A DNA stretch of 64,000 bases from CAZVVT01 sp964630595 (GTDB lineage: Bacteria > Chlamydiota > Chlamydiia > Chlamydiales > VFKH01). How positions within the stretch are numbered: the first letter of the stretch is position 1; each line of letters starts with the position of its first letter. Location of the stretch: assembly GCA_964630595.1 (NCBI GenBank), contig CAZVVT010000006.1:1-64000 (forward strand), written 5' to 3'. A program made the translations under genes and the position numbers. The notes beneath the pieces were generated by a model. That model did no database searches, had not been told where the DNA came from, and saw only the letters and a program-made list of their open reading frames with translations. Below are positions 50,639-58,983 of this stretch, piece by piece.

Positions 50639-51353
50639 TGCCAGCCCTTCCATGGGCGTTATGCTTCTCAATAATTTGAAAGAGCAGCATGCCTGTCAAT
50701 TAGCAGACCTCCGTGACTGCTCTACCACAGCTCAATTGAAACGCTCAGAGCGCCAGAAGATGGCAGCGGAAAAATTTGAAGCTCTCGCAAAAAATGACCG
50801 CGTGCAGAGCGGTTGGAAGATTTTCATCTCCTTTTTTCAGGCGCTTGCCTCTGTAGCGATGATCGCTGCTGGCGGCATTTTATGCGCAACGGGAGCGGGA
50901 GTACCAGCTGGCGCCGCTATGATTGCCGTCGGCTGCTGCTTGCTAACGATGCAAGTGATGCAAGACGCAGGGGTTACCAAACTCATTGCCAAGCATGACA
51001 AACAGCTCCAAGCAAAGATCGACCTTGGATTCAGCATTACCTCATTGATCTTGTCCCTGGTCACGGTCGCTGTTTCTGCCATTCGCATCGGTTCTGCCGT
51101 CGGACAGGCAGCTCTCTACGGAGTACAGGCCATGTCCAGCACTTCCAAGGGCCTGGCTACCATCGGTTCGGGAGTGGCGACAAAGTCGCGATTGGATACT
51201 GAAGCGGTGGCGAAATCTCTCGAAGCTCGGGGGACTGTTTCCAACTTCGTTGTAAAACTTGCTCACGATCGCACAAAAGAGCGCATGGGACGCCATGACA
51301 ATGCTCTTGCACACCACCTAATAGCACAAAGAAAACGCATTTCCCAAGGATAA
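50619..51353 (+). CDS. Small YopB/SipB-like T3SS translocator candidate
   Basis: A 244-residue protein with an N-terminal helix, a Gly/Ala-rich hydrophobic hairpin at ~67-116 ('FISFFQALASVAMIAAGGIL', 'AGAAMIAVGCCLLTMQVMQD'), a short amphipathic loop, and a third hydrophobic segment at ~134-156. The remainder is helical. This is the arrangement of the larger pore subunit (YopB, SipB, CopB), but at about half the usual length. It lacks a Sec leader. It is next to the LcrH/SycD chaperone gene, with overlap. The family is assigned by context and topology, not by motif. Confidence 0.6.
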   Translation: MLPAVDNASPSMGVMLLNNLKEQHACQLADLRDCSTTAQLKRSERQKMAAEKFEALAKNDRVQSGWKIFISFFQALASVAMIAAGGILCATGAGVPAGAAMIAVGCCLLTMQVMQDAGVTKLIAKHDKQLQAKIDLGFSITSLILSLVTVAVSAIRIGSAVGQAALYGVQAMSSTSKGLATIGSGVATKSRLDTEAVAKSLEARGTVSNFVVKLAHDRTKERMGRHDNALAHHLIAQRKRISQG

Positions 51354-51355
51354 CT

Positions 51356-51907
51356 ATGCCCTGCCCCGTTTCTGCCATTGACTCCCCTTCTACATCGCCT
51401 ATCGCACAGGAAGCTCCGCAGGAGACCTTGAGCTTGCCTTTGCTGATTTTGCGCCACTATGGCGAGACCATTCGCTTCCGCCGAAAGGATCGAGAAGACC
51501 TCTACATGCACTACGACATCGTCTTTCTAGAAGCTGCCGACCAGGGCGATGCATCGCGCAAAAAGCAGGGGTGGATCTCTTTTGCCTTCTCTATTGCAGC
51601 AGGTGCTGCCAGCATATTTGGTGGTGCCGGGTTTGCACTTGGCGCGGCATTTGATTTGGGCGATAGCGCAAAAAACATGCTCACAAAGATCCCTGAGGGC
51701 ATTTCTTTGTTATTAAACGGCGTAGGCAACGGGTATTCAACCGTCGTTTCCGGCGACACTCATAGCAAAGACGCTCACCAAAGCCATATTGAACGCAAAG
51801 GACAAGAGCGCTCGAAGCGCGCCGATGACCTGGGCCGCTCTGCCGAGCAAGCAGCATCTCTTCTCTCCGAATTTCTCCGCTCTCAAGAACAGCGTCTGGC
51901 CAGGTAG
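51356..51907 (+). CDS. Small YopD/SipC-like second translocator candidate
   Basis: A 183-residue protein, AAGGA-led and 2 bases after the previous stop. A Ser/Pro/Gln-rich, leader-like N-terminus (~1-28) could be the T3SS signal. There is one Gly/Ala-rich hydrophobic region at ~73-101 ('ISFAFSIAAGAASIFGGAGF') and a polar, charged C-terminal part ('HIERKGQERSKRADDLGRSA'). This fits the minor translocator (YopD, SipC, CopD), again at about half size. The 3' end overlaps the convergent methyltransferase gene by 25 bases. Confidence 0.55.
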   Translation: MPCPVSAIDSPSTSPIAQEAPQETLSLPLLILRHYGETIRFRRKDREDLYMHYDIVFLEAADQGDASRKKQGWISFAFSIAAGAASIFGGAGFALGAAFDLGDSAKNMLTKIPEGISLLLNGVGNGYSTVVSGDTHSKDAHQSHIERKGQERSKRADDLGRSAEQAASLLSEFLRSQEQRLAR

Positions 51908-52470
51908 ATACGGCTTTCGCCCCAAAAGAAAGAGGCGGGAAAGATCTGTTCGATGCGGAAATCGCTGGAATAGTCGGTGATGGGAAAGCTTGTGGTGAGG
52001 ATGATCGCTTCGGGCTTTGCTGTTTTGAGCGTTGGCAGAAGTTCTTCGATCTCCTCATCGCTCAAGCAGGTCCAGGCGCAGTAGATGACGTCCCATGGAC
52101 TGAGGTCGAGCCCCTTGATATCGCGCACCTGCACCTGTTTGGAGGCAAATTCAGGGCAATGGTCGATGCCAAGACTCGTGCAGCCCAGGATTTCTTGCGC
52201 GAAAAGCACAAGCATTCCCCTACCCGCGCCGAGATCGATAAAGGATTTTGTGCTATCAAGGCCAATTTTTTGAGCAATACGGGCAAAAGTGGACAGAGGC
52301 GTTTCGCCGTAAGTGTAGACATCCGGAAAACCCATCTTTCTGCGCCATCGGCTCATGACGCGGTAGGGTGAGCGCTTTTTCAAATGGAGGTAGCCCTTAG
52401 CAAACTCTCTGTTTTTCAACCAACGCAGAGCGCGAAACTCCTCGATGAACATTTTACATTGCGCAATCAT
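51883..52470 (-). CDS. Class I SAM-dependent methyltransferase
   Basis: A 195-residue protein with the SAM motif 'SFIDLGAGRGMLVLFAQEIL' and 'SLGIDHCPEF'; 'DVIYCAWTCLSDEEIEELL' is the motif IV region. A basic N-terminal ~50 residues ('YLHLKKRSPYRVMSRWRRK') could bind nucleic acid or an acidic partner. The family (DOT1/PrmA-like) and target are uncertain. It overlaps the convergent translocator gene by 25 bases, and its start overlaps the upstream membrane-protein gene by 4. Confidence 0.7.
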   Translation of the reverse strand: MIAQCKMFIEEFRALRWLKNREFAKGYLHLKKRSPYRVMSRWRRKMGFPDVYTYGETPLSTFARIAQKIGLDSTKSFIDLGAGRGMLVLFAQEILGCTSLGIDHCPEFASKQVQVRDIKGLDLSPWDVIYCAWTCLSDEEIEELLPTLKTAKPEAIILTTSFPITDYSSDFRIEQIFPASFFWGESRIYLARRCS

Positions 52471-53954
52471 GCCGCACTTCCGTAAGTATCTAAGCAGTGC
52501 AGGAATCGAATGGTGAGATCGCCGGCGATGGAGCGTGTCTTTTCGGCTGTGACTGAGTCGCGCAATTGACGCGCGATCGCGGCTTCAAAAAAGGGCGTGA
52601 AGGTCTTCTTAAAGCGGGAAAATTGTTCTGCTTTAAACGATTTCTTGCGCGCCTGCGCAACCAGCTCCACCATTTTCTTCGAAAACACCTTGCGCACACG
52701 TTCGTCAGTGCTGAAATAGCGTATCAAATAGTGTTCAAAACGCTGGCTTTGCTCTGCAGCGGTTAATCCGGGCGTTGCAACATAGCCAAACAAATCTTTT
52801 GTACGCTGATCCCCCTGTCTAGCCAAGAGAGCAATCTGCGTGCTTAGCATTTCCTTGTCTCCAACCATGAGAGTGCGGCTTTTGTATAACTGAATGGCCG
52901 TAATAGTGACGGAGATCAAAAATCCCAGTGCCGTAAGCCCAAGCACAACAGGACCCCAGAACTTAATGGTTGCAAACATGGCAACAACGACAATCACCGA
53001 ACAGACGAAAAAGAGGCTTTGCGCAACACAGTTGGCTATGGCCACCTTGCGCTCGTTTTTTATTGCCTTCTGCAGTTGAATTACTGCCTCGTCGATCTGT
53101 CCTTTCACTTCCTCGTAACGCTGGTGCACATAACTAAGCTTTTCTCCCGAAAGCCCGGCCATTTCTTTTTCTAAATGAACCGCAGCAAGGAGCCGGGATT
53201 TGTAGTAATCAAGACTTGCTAGCTCTTCTACCCCTAAAAAGGCTTTCAGCGCCCATTTTCTCTGAAGGGTCAAAAAGCGTTCGATCTCCTGATCTGCTGC
53301 CCCTCGCTGTTTGAGTTGCGCTCTTCTTGTATTGATCTCTTTGTCGATGCGCGATTCTTCCCGGTCAATAAACGCCAATAGCTTCTGGTTTCGATCGGTG
53401 GGATCTTTCAGAATACTTCCCATCTCTGTGCGACTTTTTTCATGCCTGTACAGCCTAGCGATCACTAAAACCGCTTCAATAGCGGACACCATAAGAGAGA
53501 AAAAAGCGACGGGAATGATCAGCCCTAAAAAGGCTATTTTTTGTGCAATGTTCCGCGCTGTCACTAAAGTGTTGTTACTGACTCGCACACTATCAACGGT
53601 AATATCCCCGAGTAAACGAAGGCGCTCTTTTGTGTTAGCAAATTTCCAAAAAAGACGCGCATCTTGTGCCGATTTCGCCAAACCCTGTCCTGCCACTACA
53701 AGAGAGATAAATCCGGTAACCCCTATTTCAATATAGGCTTCATGCCTTGTTTCTACTCCCAGTAACCCAAAAACCCGCGAAGGGCGCACAAATGTATTCA
53801 CAGCCCCAAGAACCCCGGGACTTCTCGAAGAAACATCAGGTGCTTTTGTGAGGATATCAAAAGCGACGCGTCCGGCTTGCTTCACCACTCGCCTCCCCCC
53901 CGTTGGAGAAGAAAGAGCGTGAGTAGATTTACCTCCAACCGGCTCCGTCGTCAT
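52467..53954 (-). CDS. Tandem paralogue A: coiled-coil/multi-span membrane protein
   Basis: A 495-residue protein of unknown family with hydrophobic regions near 77-92, 137-170 ('IAFLGLIIPVAFFSLMVSAI') and 310-355 ('IKFWGPVVLGLTALGFLISV'), separated by charged helical stretches. It matches the upstream neighbour in layout and local sequence: WGPVxLxL in the last membrane pair, and 'N..L..A...A......I.P.AF.S' in the middle one. No signal peptide. Repeated hydrophobic pairs with coiled coils recall chlamydial secreted membrane proteins. A 4-base overlap with the next gene upstream suggests an operon. Confidence 0.6.
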   Translation of the reverse strand: MTTEPVGGKSTHALSSPTGGRRVVKQAGRVAFDILTKAPDVSSRSPGVLGAVNTFVRPSRVFGLLGVETRHEAYIEIGVTGFISLVVAGQGLAKSAQDARLFWKFANTKERLRLLGDITVDSVRVSNNTLVTARNIAQKIAFLGLIIPVAFFSLMVSAIEAVLVIARLYRHEKSRTEMGSILKDPTDRNQKLLAFIDREESRIDKEINTRRAQLKQRGAADQEIERFLTLQRKWALKAFLGVEELASLDYYKSRLLAAVHLEKEMAGLSGEKLSYVHQRYEEVKGQIDEAVIQLQKAIKNERKVAIANCVAQSLFFVCSVIVVVAMFATIKFWGPVVLGLTALGFLISVTITAIQLYKSRTLMVGDKEMLSTQIALLARQGDQRTKDLFGYVATPGLTAAEQSQRFEHYLIRYFSTDERVRKVFSKKMVELVAQARKKSFKAEQFSRFKKTFTPFFEAAIARQLRDSVTAEKTRSIAGDLTIRFLHCLDTYGSAA

Positions 53955-55522
53955 GCTACCTGCACCTTATGGAAGAAGCCAAACAGCTCATCGCTCACAA
54001 GGCTCGTAAAATCGTCCACGGCAAACGCTTTTGAGCGAATGCGATGAGCCACCTCCGCTTCTTGCTTTTCTTCCGCCTTTTTATCGAGACGAATCCTCTC
54101 CAAGAAAATCTCCATCTCTCTCGAGAATTTTTGGACTTCTTTGACAGAAATTTTCTCCAAACTGCAGCGCTGATTAGCAATTACGTTCATCAAGCTGCGA
54201 TCGATGATCGGAAGGATTCTTTTTTCACGGAAGACAAGCTTCAAATGGCGTTCAAAATCAGCCATCAAACGCTCGGGCGCTAAAGTGCTATCCACGTCGT
54301 ACATGAACCGCGCTGCAAGCTCTTCTTGGTTGACAGAGTCCATCGTCTTCATTGCAGAGGCCAATCCTGTTGCAATTTCATCCGCAATTTTTTCTTTTCC
54401 TTTACGGTGGCTAGCCCAAATCGCATACAAATCCATGGCCAGGCCAATTACTGTTGACAGAACACCGAGAGCAAGCATCACCGGACCCCAATATTGGATG
54501 GTGGTGAAAAGAGCGATAGTGCTCAAAATACCCACAGTAGCTCCAATCAATAATGACAAACAGTACGCCGCCTGAGTACTGCGCTCATCGCTGATCTGTT
54601 TCACAAGCTGAGCAAGCCACTGCTCTCCCTCAATCAACAGTTTTGCTTTGAGTCGATTTTTTTGCGGCGAGTCGGGCATCGCCTCAATTTCGTTAAGCTC
54701 CTGACTCATTTTGAGCCCGGCAGCATAAGCTCCTTTGTGAGTGGAGCTTCCCAGCAAGCTCGCAACAGCCCATTTCTCACGCGCTTCAAGATATTTTTTA
54801 AACCTCTCTTTCTCCTGTTCAGCAGGTCGTGCAAGTTCTGCATTTTCTGCATCAATATTCGTTTTAATCTGAGTGCAATAGGCCAATCCAGCACGAAGTC
54901 GCTCCTCGCCTTGTTTTCCCTTTAAAGCCTCTAATAAAGCTCCTTTCGATTGTTGCAATCGAACCGCGTTGTACAAAAACTTCAACGTGAGAAGCGTCAT
55001 GTAAATCGTAGAGAGAAAGGCGATAGGAACGGCAAGAATAGAGACTGCCACGTAGGAAGCAATGCGCTTAGCGATCCCTAAGGTGGTATTGCCAAAAGTT
55101 AACGTGTTCAGAGCTACTTCTCCCAAACGAGCAATTTTTTCTTCGAAACTGCAGTAACGCCACACCTCATTTGTTTTCTGAATGGAAACTCCCAGTGAGG
55201 CTCCTTTAACGAAAAAACTAAAGATGCTAAAAAGCCCTGACTCAAGCGCGGAGACAATATAGGCTTCACCTGATTCAAATTGTCGCTTCGCGACTGTGGA
55301 AGCAGTGACAGCGACGAGCTGAATTGCCTCTTTGGTATCATGAATCAAATTAATCTCGTTGCGGACATCGCTCAAGCTCTCCTCAATGGCTGTCAGCGGA
55401 GGAAAGACAAAGGATTTCGCTATTCGCTTCGTTTTGGTAGAACTATGGGGCTCTACAGGACGCGAAGCTTGAGGTGCGGCTGCACCACCTGTGGGGTTAA
55501 CCGGCTTGGGAGGCTGTGTCAT
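53951..55522 (-). CDS. Tandem paralogue B: coiled-coil/multi-span membrane protein
   Basis: A 523-residue protein starting at ATG 55522 (MTQPPKPVNPTGGAAAP), with a Pro/Ser/Lys-rich N-terminus. Hydrophobic regions: ~80-100, 145-175 ('YVAVSILAVPIAFLSTIYM'), and ~340-375 ('TIQYWGPVMLALGVLSTVIG'). It shares its build with the adjacent gene, so the two are probably a duplication. The frame is open on to 55882 but runs against the ResB gene. The C-terminal charged helical region is longer than in paralogue A. Function unknown; a secreted membrane protein is possible. Confidence 0.6.
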   Translation of the reverse strand: MTQPPKPVNPTGGAAAPQASRPVEPHSSTKTKRIAKSFVFPPLTAIEESLSDVRNEINLIHDTKEAIQLVAVTASTVAKRQFESGEAYIVSALESGLFSIFSFFVKGASLGVSIQKTNEVWRYCSFEEKIARLGEVALNTLTFGNTTLGIAKRIASYVAVSILAVPIAFLSTIYMTLLTLKFLYNAVRLQQSKGALLEALKGKQGEERLRAGLAYCTQIKTNIDAENAELARPAEQEKERFKKYLEAREKWAVASLLGSSTHKGAYAAGLKMSQELNEIEAMPDSPQKNRLKAKLLIEGEQWLAQLVKQISDERSTQAAYCLSLLIGATVGILSTIALFTTIQYWGPVMLALGVLSTVIGLAMDLYAIWASHRKGKEKIADEIATGLASAMKTMDSVNQEELAARFMYDVDSTLAPERLMADFERHLKLVFREKRILPIIDRSLMNVIANQRCSLEKISVKEVQKFSREMEIFLERIRLDKKAEEKQEAEVAHRIRSKAFAVDDFTSLVSDELFGFFHKVQVA

Positions 55523-56732
55523 AGCGCACCTTATAACAAAGATTTTCTTTATTCTGGGTAGTCTCTGGACAGCCGTACCGCTGCTCCTTCTATCAGCCAT
55601 TGCATCGGCGCTGCAGTGGCGCAGCACGCTCTTTTTTCTGCTCTGCGCTTTTTTCTTGAGCATTCTGGCTTCCACAGCCAAGAAGTGGCCCTTCAAACGC
55701 CGCCATATCCCCTTCCTGCTGGCCCATTTAGGCCTACTCACGGTCATTGCAGCGCTCGGACTGCGCAGCGCTTTTGGCATAAAGGCAACGATTGTGACTT
55801 CAAAAGGGCAGCCTATTTCTAAAGCCGTGGACATCCACGAGACCCAAGTAAGCGCCACAAACCTCTCCATTCTCGAAGTCACGCCCGTCTCCCATGTCCG
55901 CGTGCAGCCTCAGATCTGGATTATCGGCAGGCAGGCGTTCATTGAAGGCGCTGCACCCGTGCCCCTCTTTGATGAGCAGCCCCTCACCAACCTCGAGCCC
56001 GTACAAGGCCGATGGAAAACCTACGCGATGGAGACAGAGCGCGGCGAAGAGCTGGTGCAAGAAGATGGCGTTCTGCTGATCGCAAAAACCCAAAAAGGGA
56101 CTGTCTGCTACCTGCGCCGCTGCGGTGCTACGGAAGTCTACCCCTTAACGCCTCGCACAGCGCAAATCTGGCGGACCGAAAAGGGTTTCGCCGCCGAACT
56201 CGTCATTAAAGAAGATCGCTTAACCCCCTTCTTTGCCCGCTTTAAAGCCGACAATGAAGCCGATCTGCTCGCTCAAGCTAACGCTGCCGTTCCCAAAATG
56301 CTGCGCTCTTCCACTCTGGCGCAGCTGCGCGACAAGTTGCGCCCATTAACGCAACTAGCCGCCAAGAAGCTCTCCCTCTGGGGCAAAGTAGAGCTCCATA
56401 CTGCGCCATCAGAGGAAGAAGGAGACCCGCGCGGCGTCTTTGTGCGCACAAGCAAAGGCGAGGGCTACTTCCCCGTCAGCGAGGAGAGCCCCAGCTTTCC
56501 CTTAGGCAACGGCCTGCTCCACATTCAGCCCGTGGTCCATGCAGTAGATCTGGTCTGGGACGGATCCTCTTCTCAATACACCAAAGGCTGGCGTCTCAAA
56601 GTACTGAGCGAATCAAACGACCAAGCGCAGCTACTGGCCACCAAAGACCCACTAGATGGTTGGCTTATCCTCGCCGGTTGTTTTATGATGACGGCCGGAA
56701 CATGCCTATTGCTTTTCAAACGATCCTTTTAG
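55491..56732 (+). CDS. ResB-like cytochrome c biogenesis protein
   Basis: About 413 residues, with N-terminal membrane segments ('IFFILGSLWTAVPLLLLSAI', 'LFFLLCAFFLSILAS', 'FLLAHLGLLTVIAALGL'), a ~270-residue periplasmic region and a C-terminal membrane anchor ('GWLILAGCFMMTAGTCLLLF'). This is the layout of ResB/Ccs1 in system II. The adjacent CcsA gene supports the call. It starts at GTG 55491, overlapping the divergent paralogue B start by 32 bases; a downstream start is possible. The partners transfer haem to apocytochrome c outside the membrane. Confidence 0.7.
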   Translation: MGLTGLGGCVIAHLITKIFFILGSLWTAVPLLLLSAIASALQWRSTLFFLLCAFFLSILASTAKKWPFKRRHIPFLLAHLGLLTVIAALGLRSAFGIKATIVTSKGQPISKAVDIHETQVSATNLSILEVTPVSHVRVQPQIWIIGRQAFIEGAAPVPLFDEQPLTNLEPVQGRWKTYAMETERGEELVQEDGVLLIAKTQKGTVCYLRRCGATEVYPLTPRTAQIWRTEKGFAAELVIKEDRLTPFFARFKADNEADLLAQANAAVPKMLRSSTLAQLRDKLRPLTQLAAKKLSLWGKVELHTAPSEEEGDPRGVFVRTSKGEGYFPVSEESPSFPLGNGLLHIQPVVHAVDLVWDGSSSQYTKGWRLKVLSESNDQAQLLATKDPLDGWLILAGCFMMTAGTCLLLFKRSF

Positions 56733-57505
56733 CGTGCAGCTGCGCCTGTAGCTTCTTGAGCCGCCTGCGCTATTTTGTTCCTCTCCTTCTCTTTACTGTG
56801 ATCGCATCCCGCATCGTCATCCTCGAAAGACCTCCTGTGGCGACCTTAGCGGAAAGCTCCCTCTTTGTTGCCTTCCTCGTCTCCCTTTTTGCCATTAGAA
56901 AGGAGCCTGCCCTTCTCGCTCTCTCCGCGCTCCTCAATGTCTGCTGCCTCATCTTTTCCTCTTCCCTCACCTTTCAAGAGATCAACGAAGCTTTGCGCTC
57001 CCCTTTTTGGCTCACTATCCACGTTCTCACCGTTGTCTCCTCCTACGCCTTCCTCCTCGCTGCTTCCGCCGTTGCCCATAGGCAGCTCACCCTGAACAAA
57101 TATTCATCCCTTGCCACGCGCTTGATGGAGATCGGCACTGGACTGCTCGTGATCGGAACACTGCTGGGCGGGCTATGGGCCGAGGCCAGCTGGGGTCGTT
57201 TCTGGGGCTGGGACCCAAAAGAGGCCTGGGCCTTTACCACGGCAGCCACCTACCTCTCCATTATCCACCTCCACCGCAAAGGCCTTCTCAAACCACCCCT
57301 GCTTGCGCTTTTGACGGTGGCGGCTGCTCTCGTGGTCAGCTTTACCTGGATCGGGCTCAACCTCATCTCGACCAACAGCCTGCATACCTACGGATTTGTC
57401 TCCGCCTCCAAGTGGCCCTACGCCCTTTTTCTCCTGATCGAAGGGGCTTTTATTGGGTGGGCTAGTAGAAAATGTTTTACAAAAAACCCAAAACTTGAAA
57501 TTTAG
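56702..57505 (+). CDS. CcsA/ResC cytochrome c assembly protein
   Basis: A 267-residue polytopic membrane protein. The WWD-type haem motif is 'ASWGRFWGWDPKEAWAFTTA', and two flanking His residues that may ligate haem lie in 'LTIHVLTVVSSYAF' and 'NSLHTYGFV'. It acts with ResB, whose stop lies 31 bases inside this gene's start. ATG 56702 (MPIAFQTILLACSC) is the start. Presence of system II implies a c-type cytochrome somewhere in this organism. Confidence 0.85.
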   Translation: MPIAFQTILLACSCACSFLSRLRYFVPLLLFTVIASRIVILERPPVATLAESSLFVAFLVSLFAIRKEPALLALSALLNVCCLIFSSSLTFQEINEALRSPFWLTIHVLTVVSSYAFLLAASAVAHRQLTLNKYSSLATRLMEIGTGLLVIGTLLGGLWAEASWGRFWGWDPKEAWAFTTAATYLSIIHLHRKGLLKPPLLALLTVAAALVVSFTWIGLNLISTNSLHTYGFVSASKWPYALFLLIEGAFIGWASRKCFTKNPKLEI

Positions 57506-57521
57506 TCAGTCGGAACTTATC

Positions 57522-58001
57522 GTGTCTGCGCTCGTGAAAAGTGATAAACTCAAAAAACTAGAAACTGAACTGGGGGATTTGACCCAGTGGCTGAAGCTTG
57601 GCTTGGTCCCTAAGAAGGATTTAGAGAAGCATAAAGGCGAAATCAAAACGCTCGAAAGCAAGATCGTTGAGGAGAAGGTGCGCCTTACTGCCCTCAAGGA
57701 GAGCGGTGAAGCGGAGGAGTATGTCACTCCCAAGCGCAACCCCTCGCAGCGCGCCATGGGCTATCCCGACACAGCGACGATCGCCGACATCGACCTTACG
57801 GAAGAATCTTCCGGCATGACGGAGACCTCCTACGAAATGGAGACCGAGACGGCCGAAACCGAGAGCTTCAACGAAGAGAAGAAAGAGGCGGGTGACACCG
57901 AAGAGCTTTTAGTTGAAGAGGAAGAAGAAGAGGAAGACCCTTTCAGCGACAAAAACCGCTGGAAGCGTGGCGTCCTCGACCCAGATGCCGATAACTGGTA
58001 G
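57522..58001 (+). CDS. Acidic coiled-coil hypothetical protein
   Basis: About 159 residues. There is a coiled coil in the first half ('KLKKLETELGDLTQWLKLGL', 'HKGEIKTLESKIVEEKVRL') and then a very acidic region with a run of glutamates ('ELLVEEEEEEEDPF'), ending in 'RGVLDPDADNW'. No family is recognised. The start is unclear: GTG 57522, GTG 57534, or an earlier one at 57453 within ccsA. The 3' end overlaps hemW by 17 bases. It could be a chaperone-like or transcription-linked acidic protein. Confidence 0.5.
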   Translation: MSALVKSDKLKKLETELGDLTQWLKLGLVPKKDLEKHKGEIKTLESKIVEEKVRLTALKESGEAEEYVTPKRNPSQRAMGYPDTATIADIDLTEESSGMTETSYEMETETAETESFNEEKKEAGDTEELLVEEEEEEEDPFSDKNRWKRGVLDPDADNW

Positions 58002-58971
58002 TCTTTACGTTCACGTCCCCTTTTGCACAAAAAAATGTGGGTATTGCCACTTTTTTGTCGTAAAAGATGGCGACCATTCGAGCTATATCCAAAGCATCAT
58101 CAAACAGTGGCAGTCGTGGAAAGATCGGTTTAATCCCTTTCTGACGATCTACTTTGGCGGAGGAACACCCTCGCTCTTATCTCCCGAAGAGCTGGGCACG
58201 CTGCTGAAACTCTTTCCTGTTGCCGAAGGGGCGGAAATCACCATTGAGGCCAATCCAGAAACCACTGACCTCGCCAAGCTCAAAGCCTTTCGCGCCCTGG
58301 GCATCAACCGCATCAGCATCGGCGTGCAGTCCTTTGACGATAAACTCCTCAAAACACTCACTCGCACCCACGATGCCAAAAAGGCCATCGAAACCGTCTA
58401 TAACGCCCAGGAAGCGGGATTCGACAACATCTCCATCGACTTGATGTACGACCTGCCCGGGCAAACTCTCGAATCGTGGAAGCATACTCTGAAGGTCGCT
58501 AACTCCCTTCCCATCACCCACCTTTCGCTCTACAACTTGACGATTGAGCCGGGCACTGCCTTCTTTCGCAAAAAACTGGACCTGCCGGAAGAGGGCTTGT
58601 CACTCCAGCTCCTGGAAGAGGCGGTCCAAACCATCCGCCTGCCTCGCTACGAGATCTCCGCCTTCGGCCGCCCCTCTCTACACAACATCGGCTACTGGAC
58701 CAACCGCCCCTTCTTAGGCTTAGGGCCCTCTGCCTTTAGTTTCATCGATGGCCGCCGCTTTAGCGACCGCTTTACCGAACAGCTGCCCCCTGAAAAAGCT
58801 GAGCGAGAGGCTTTTGCTCTCCACTTGCGATTGTTAGAGGGCGCTCCAATTCCCGATTTTTCCGTCGAGAGTTTGTTGGAGCGCGGTCTGATCGAGAAAA
58901 AAGGCAATCGTATGGCTCTCACAAAACGAGGTCTGCTTCTCTACGATTATGTTGCTTCTGAAATCGTTTGA
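57985..58971 (+). CDS. hemW: Radical SAM haem chaperone HemW (HemN-like)
   Basis: About 328 residues, with CxxxCxxC at C14/C18/C21 ('VPFCTKKCGYCHFF') for the [4Fe-4S] cluster; 'IYFGGGTPSLLSPEEL', 'EITIEANPETTD' and 'INRISIGVQSFDDKLLKTL' are typical. HemN itself is longer and has an extra Cys; this length (~330) suits HemW, which hands haem to respiratory enzymes. The link to ResB-CcsA upstream fits. Start at ATG 57985, overlapping the preceding gene. Confidence 0.88.
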   Translation: MPITGSLYVHVPFCTKKCGYCHFFVVKDGDHSSYIQSIIKQWQSWKDRFNPFLTIYFGGGTPSLLSPEELGTLLKLFPVAEGAEITIEANPETTDLAKLKAFRALGINRISIGVQSFDDKLLKTLTRTHDAKKAIETVYNAQEAGFDNISIDLMYDLPGQTLESWKHTLKVANSLPITHLSLYNLTIEPGTAFFRKKLDLPEEGLSLQLLEEAVQTIRLPRYEISAFGRPSLHNIGYWTNRPFLGLGPSAFSFIDGRRFSDRFTEQLPPEKAEREAFALHLRLLEGAPIPDFSVESLLERGLIEKKGNRMALTKRGLLLYDYVASEIV

Positions 58972-58983
58972 GGGGTATCCTAT

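Noticed and set aside
55523..55882. N-terminal extension of paralogue B beyond ATG 55522
   Set aside because: It overlaps the ResB coding region on the other strand and lacks homology-like features.
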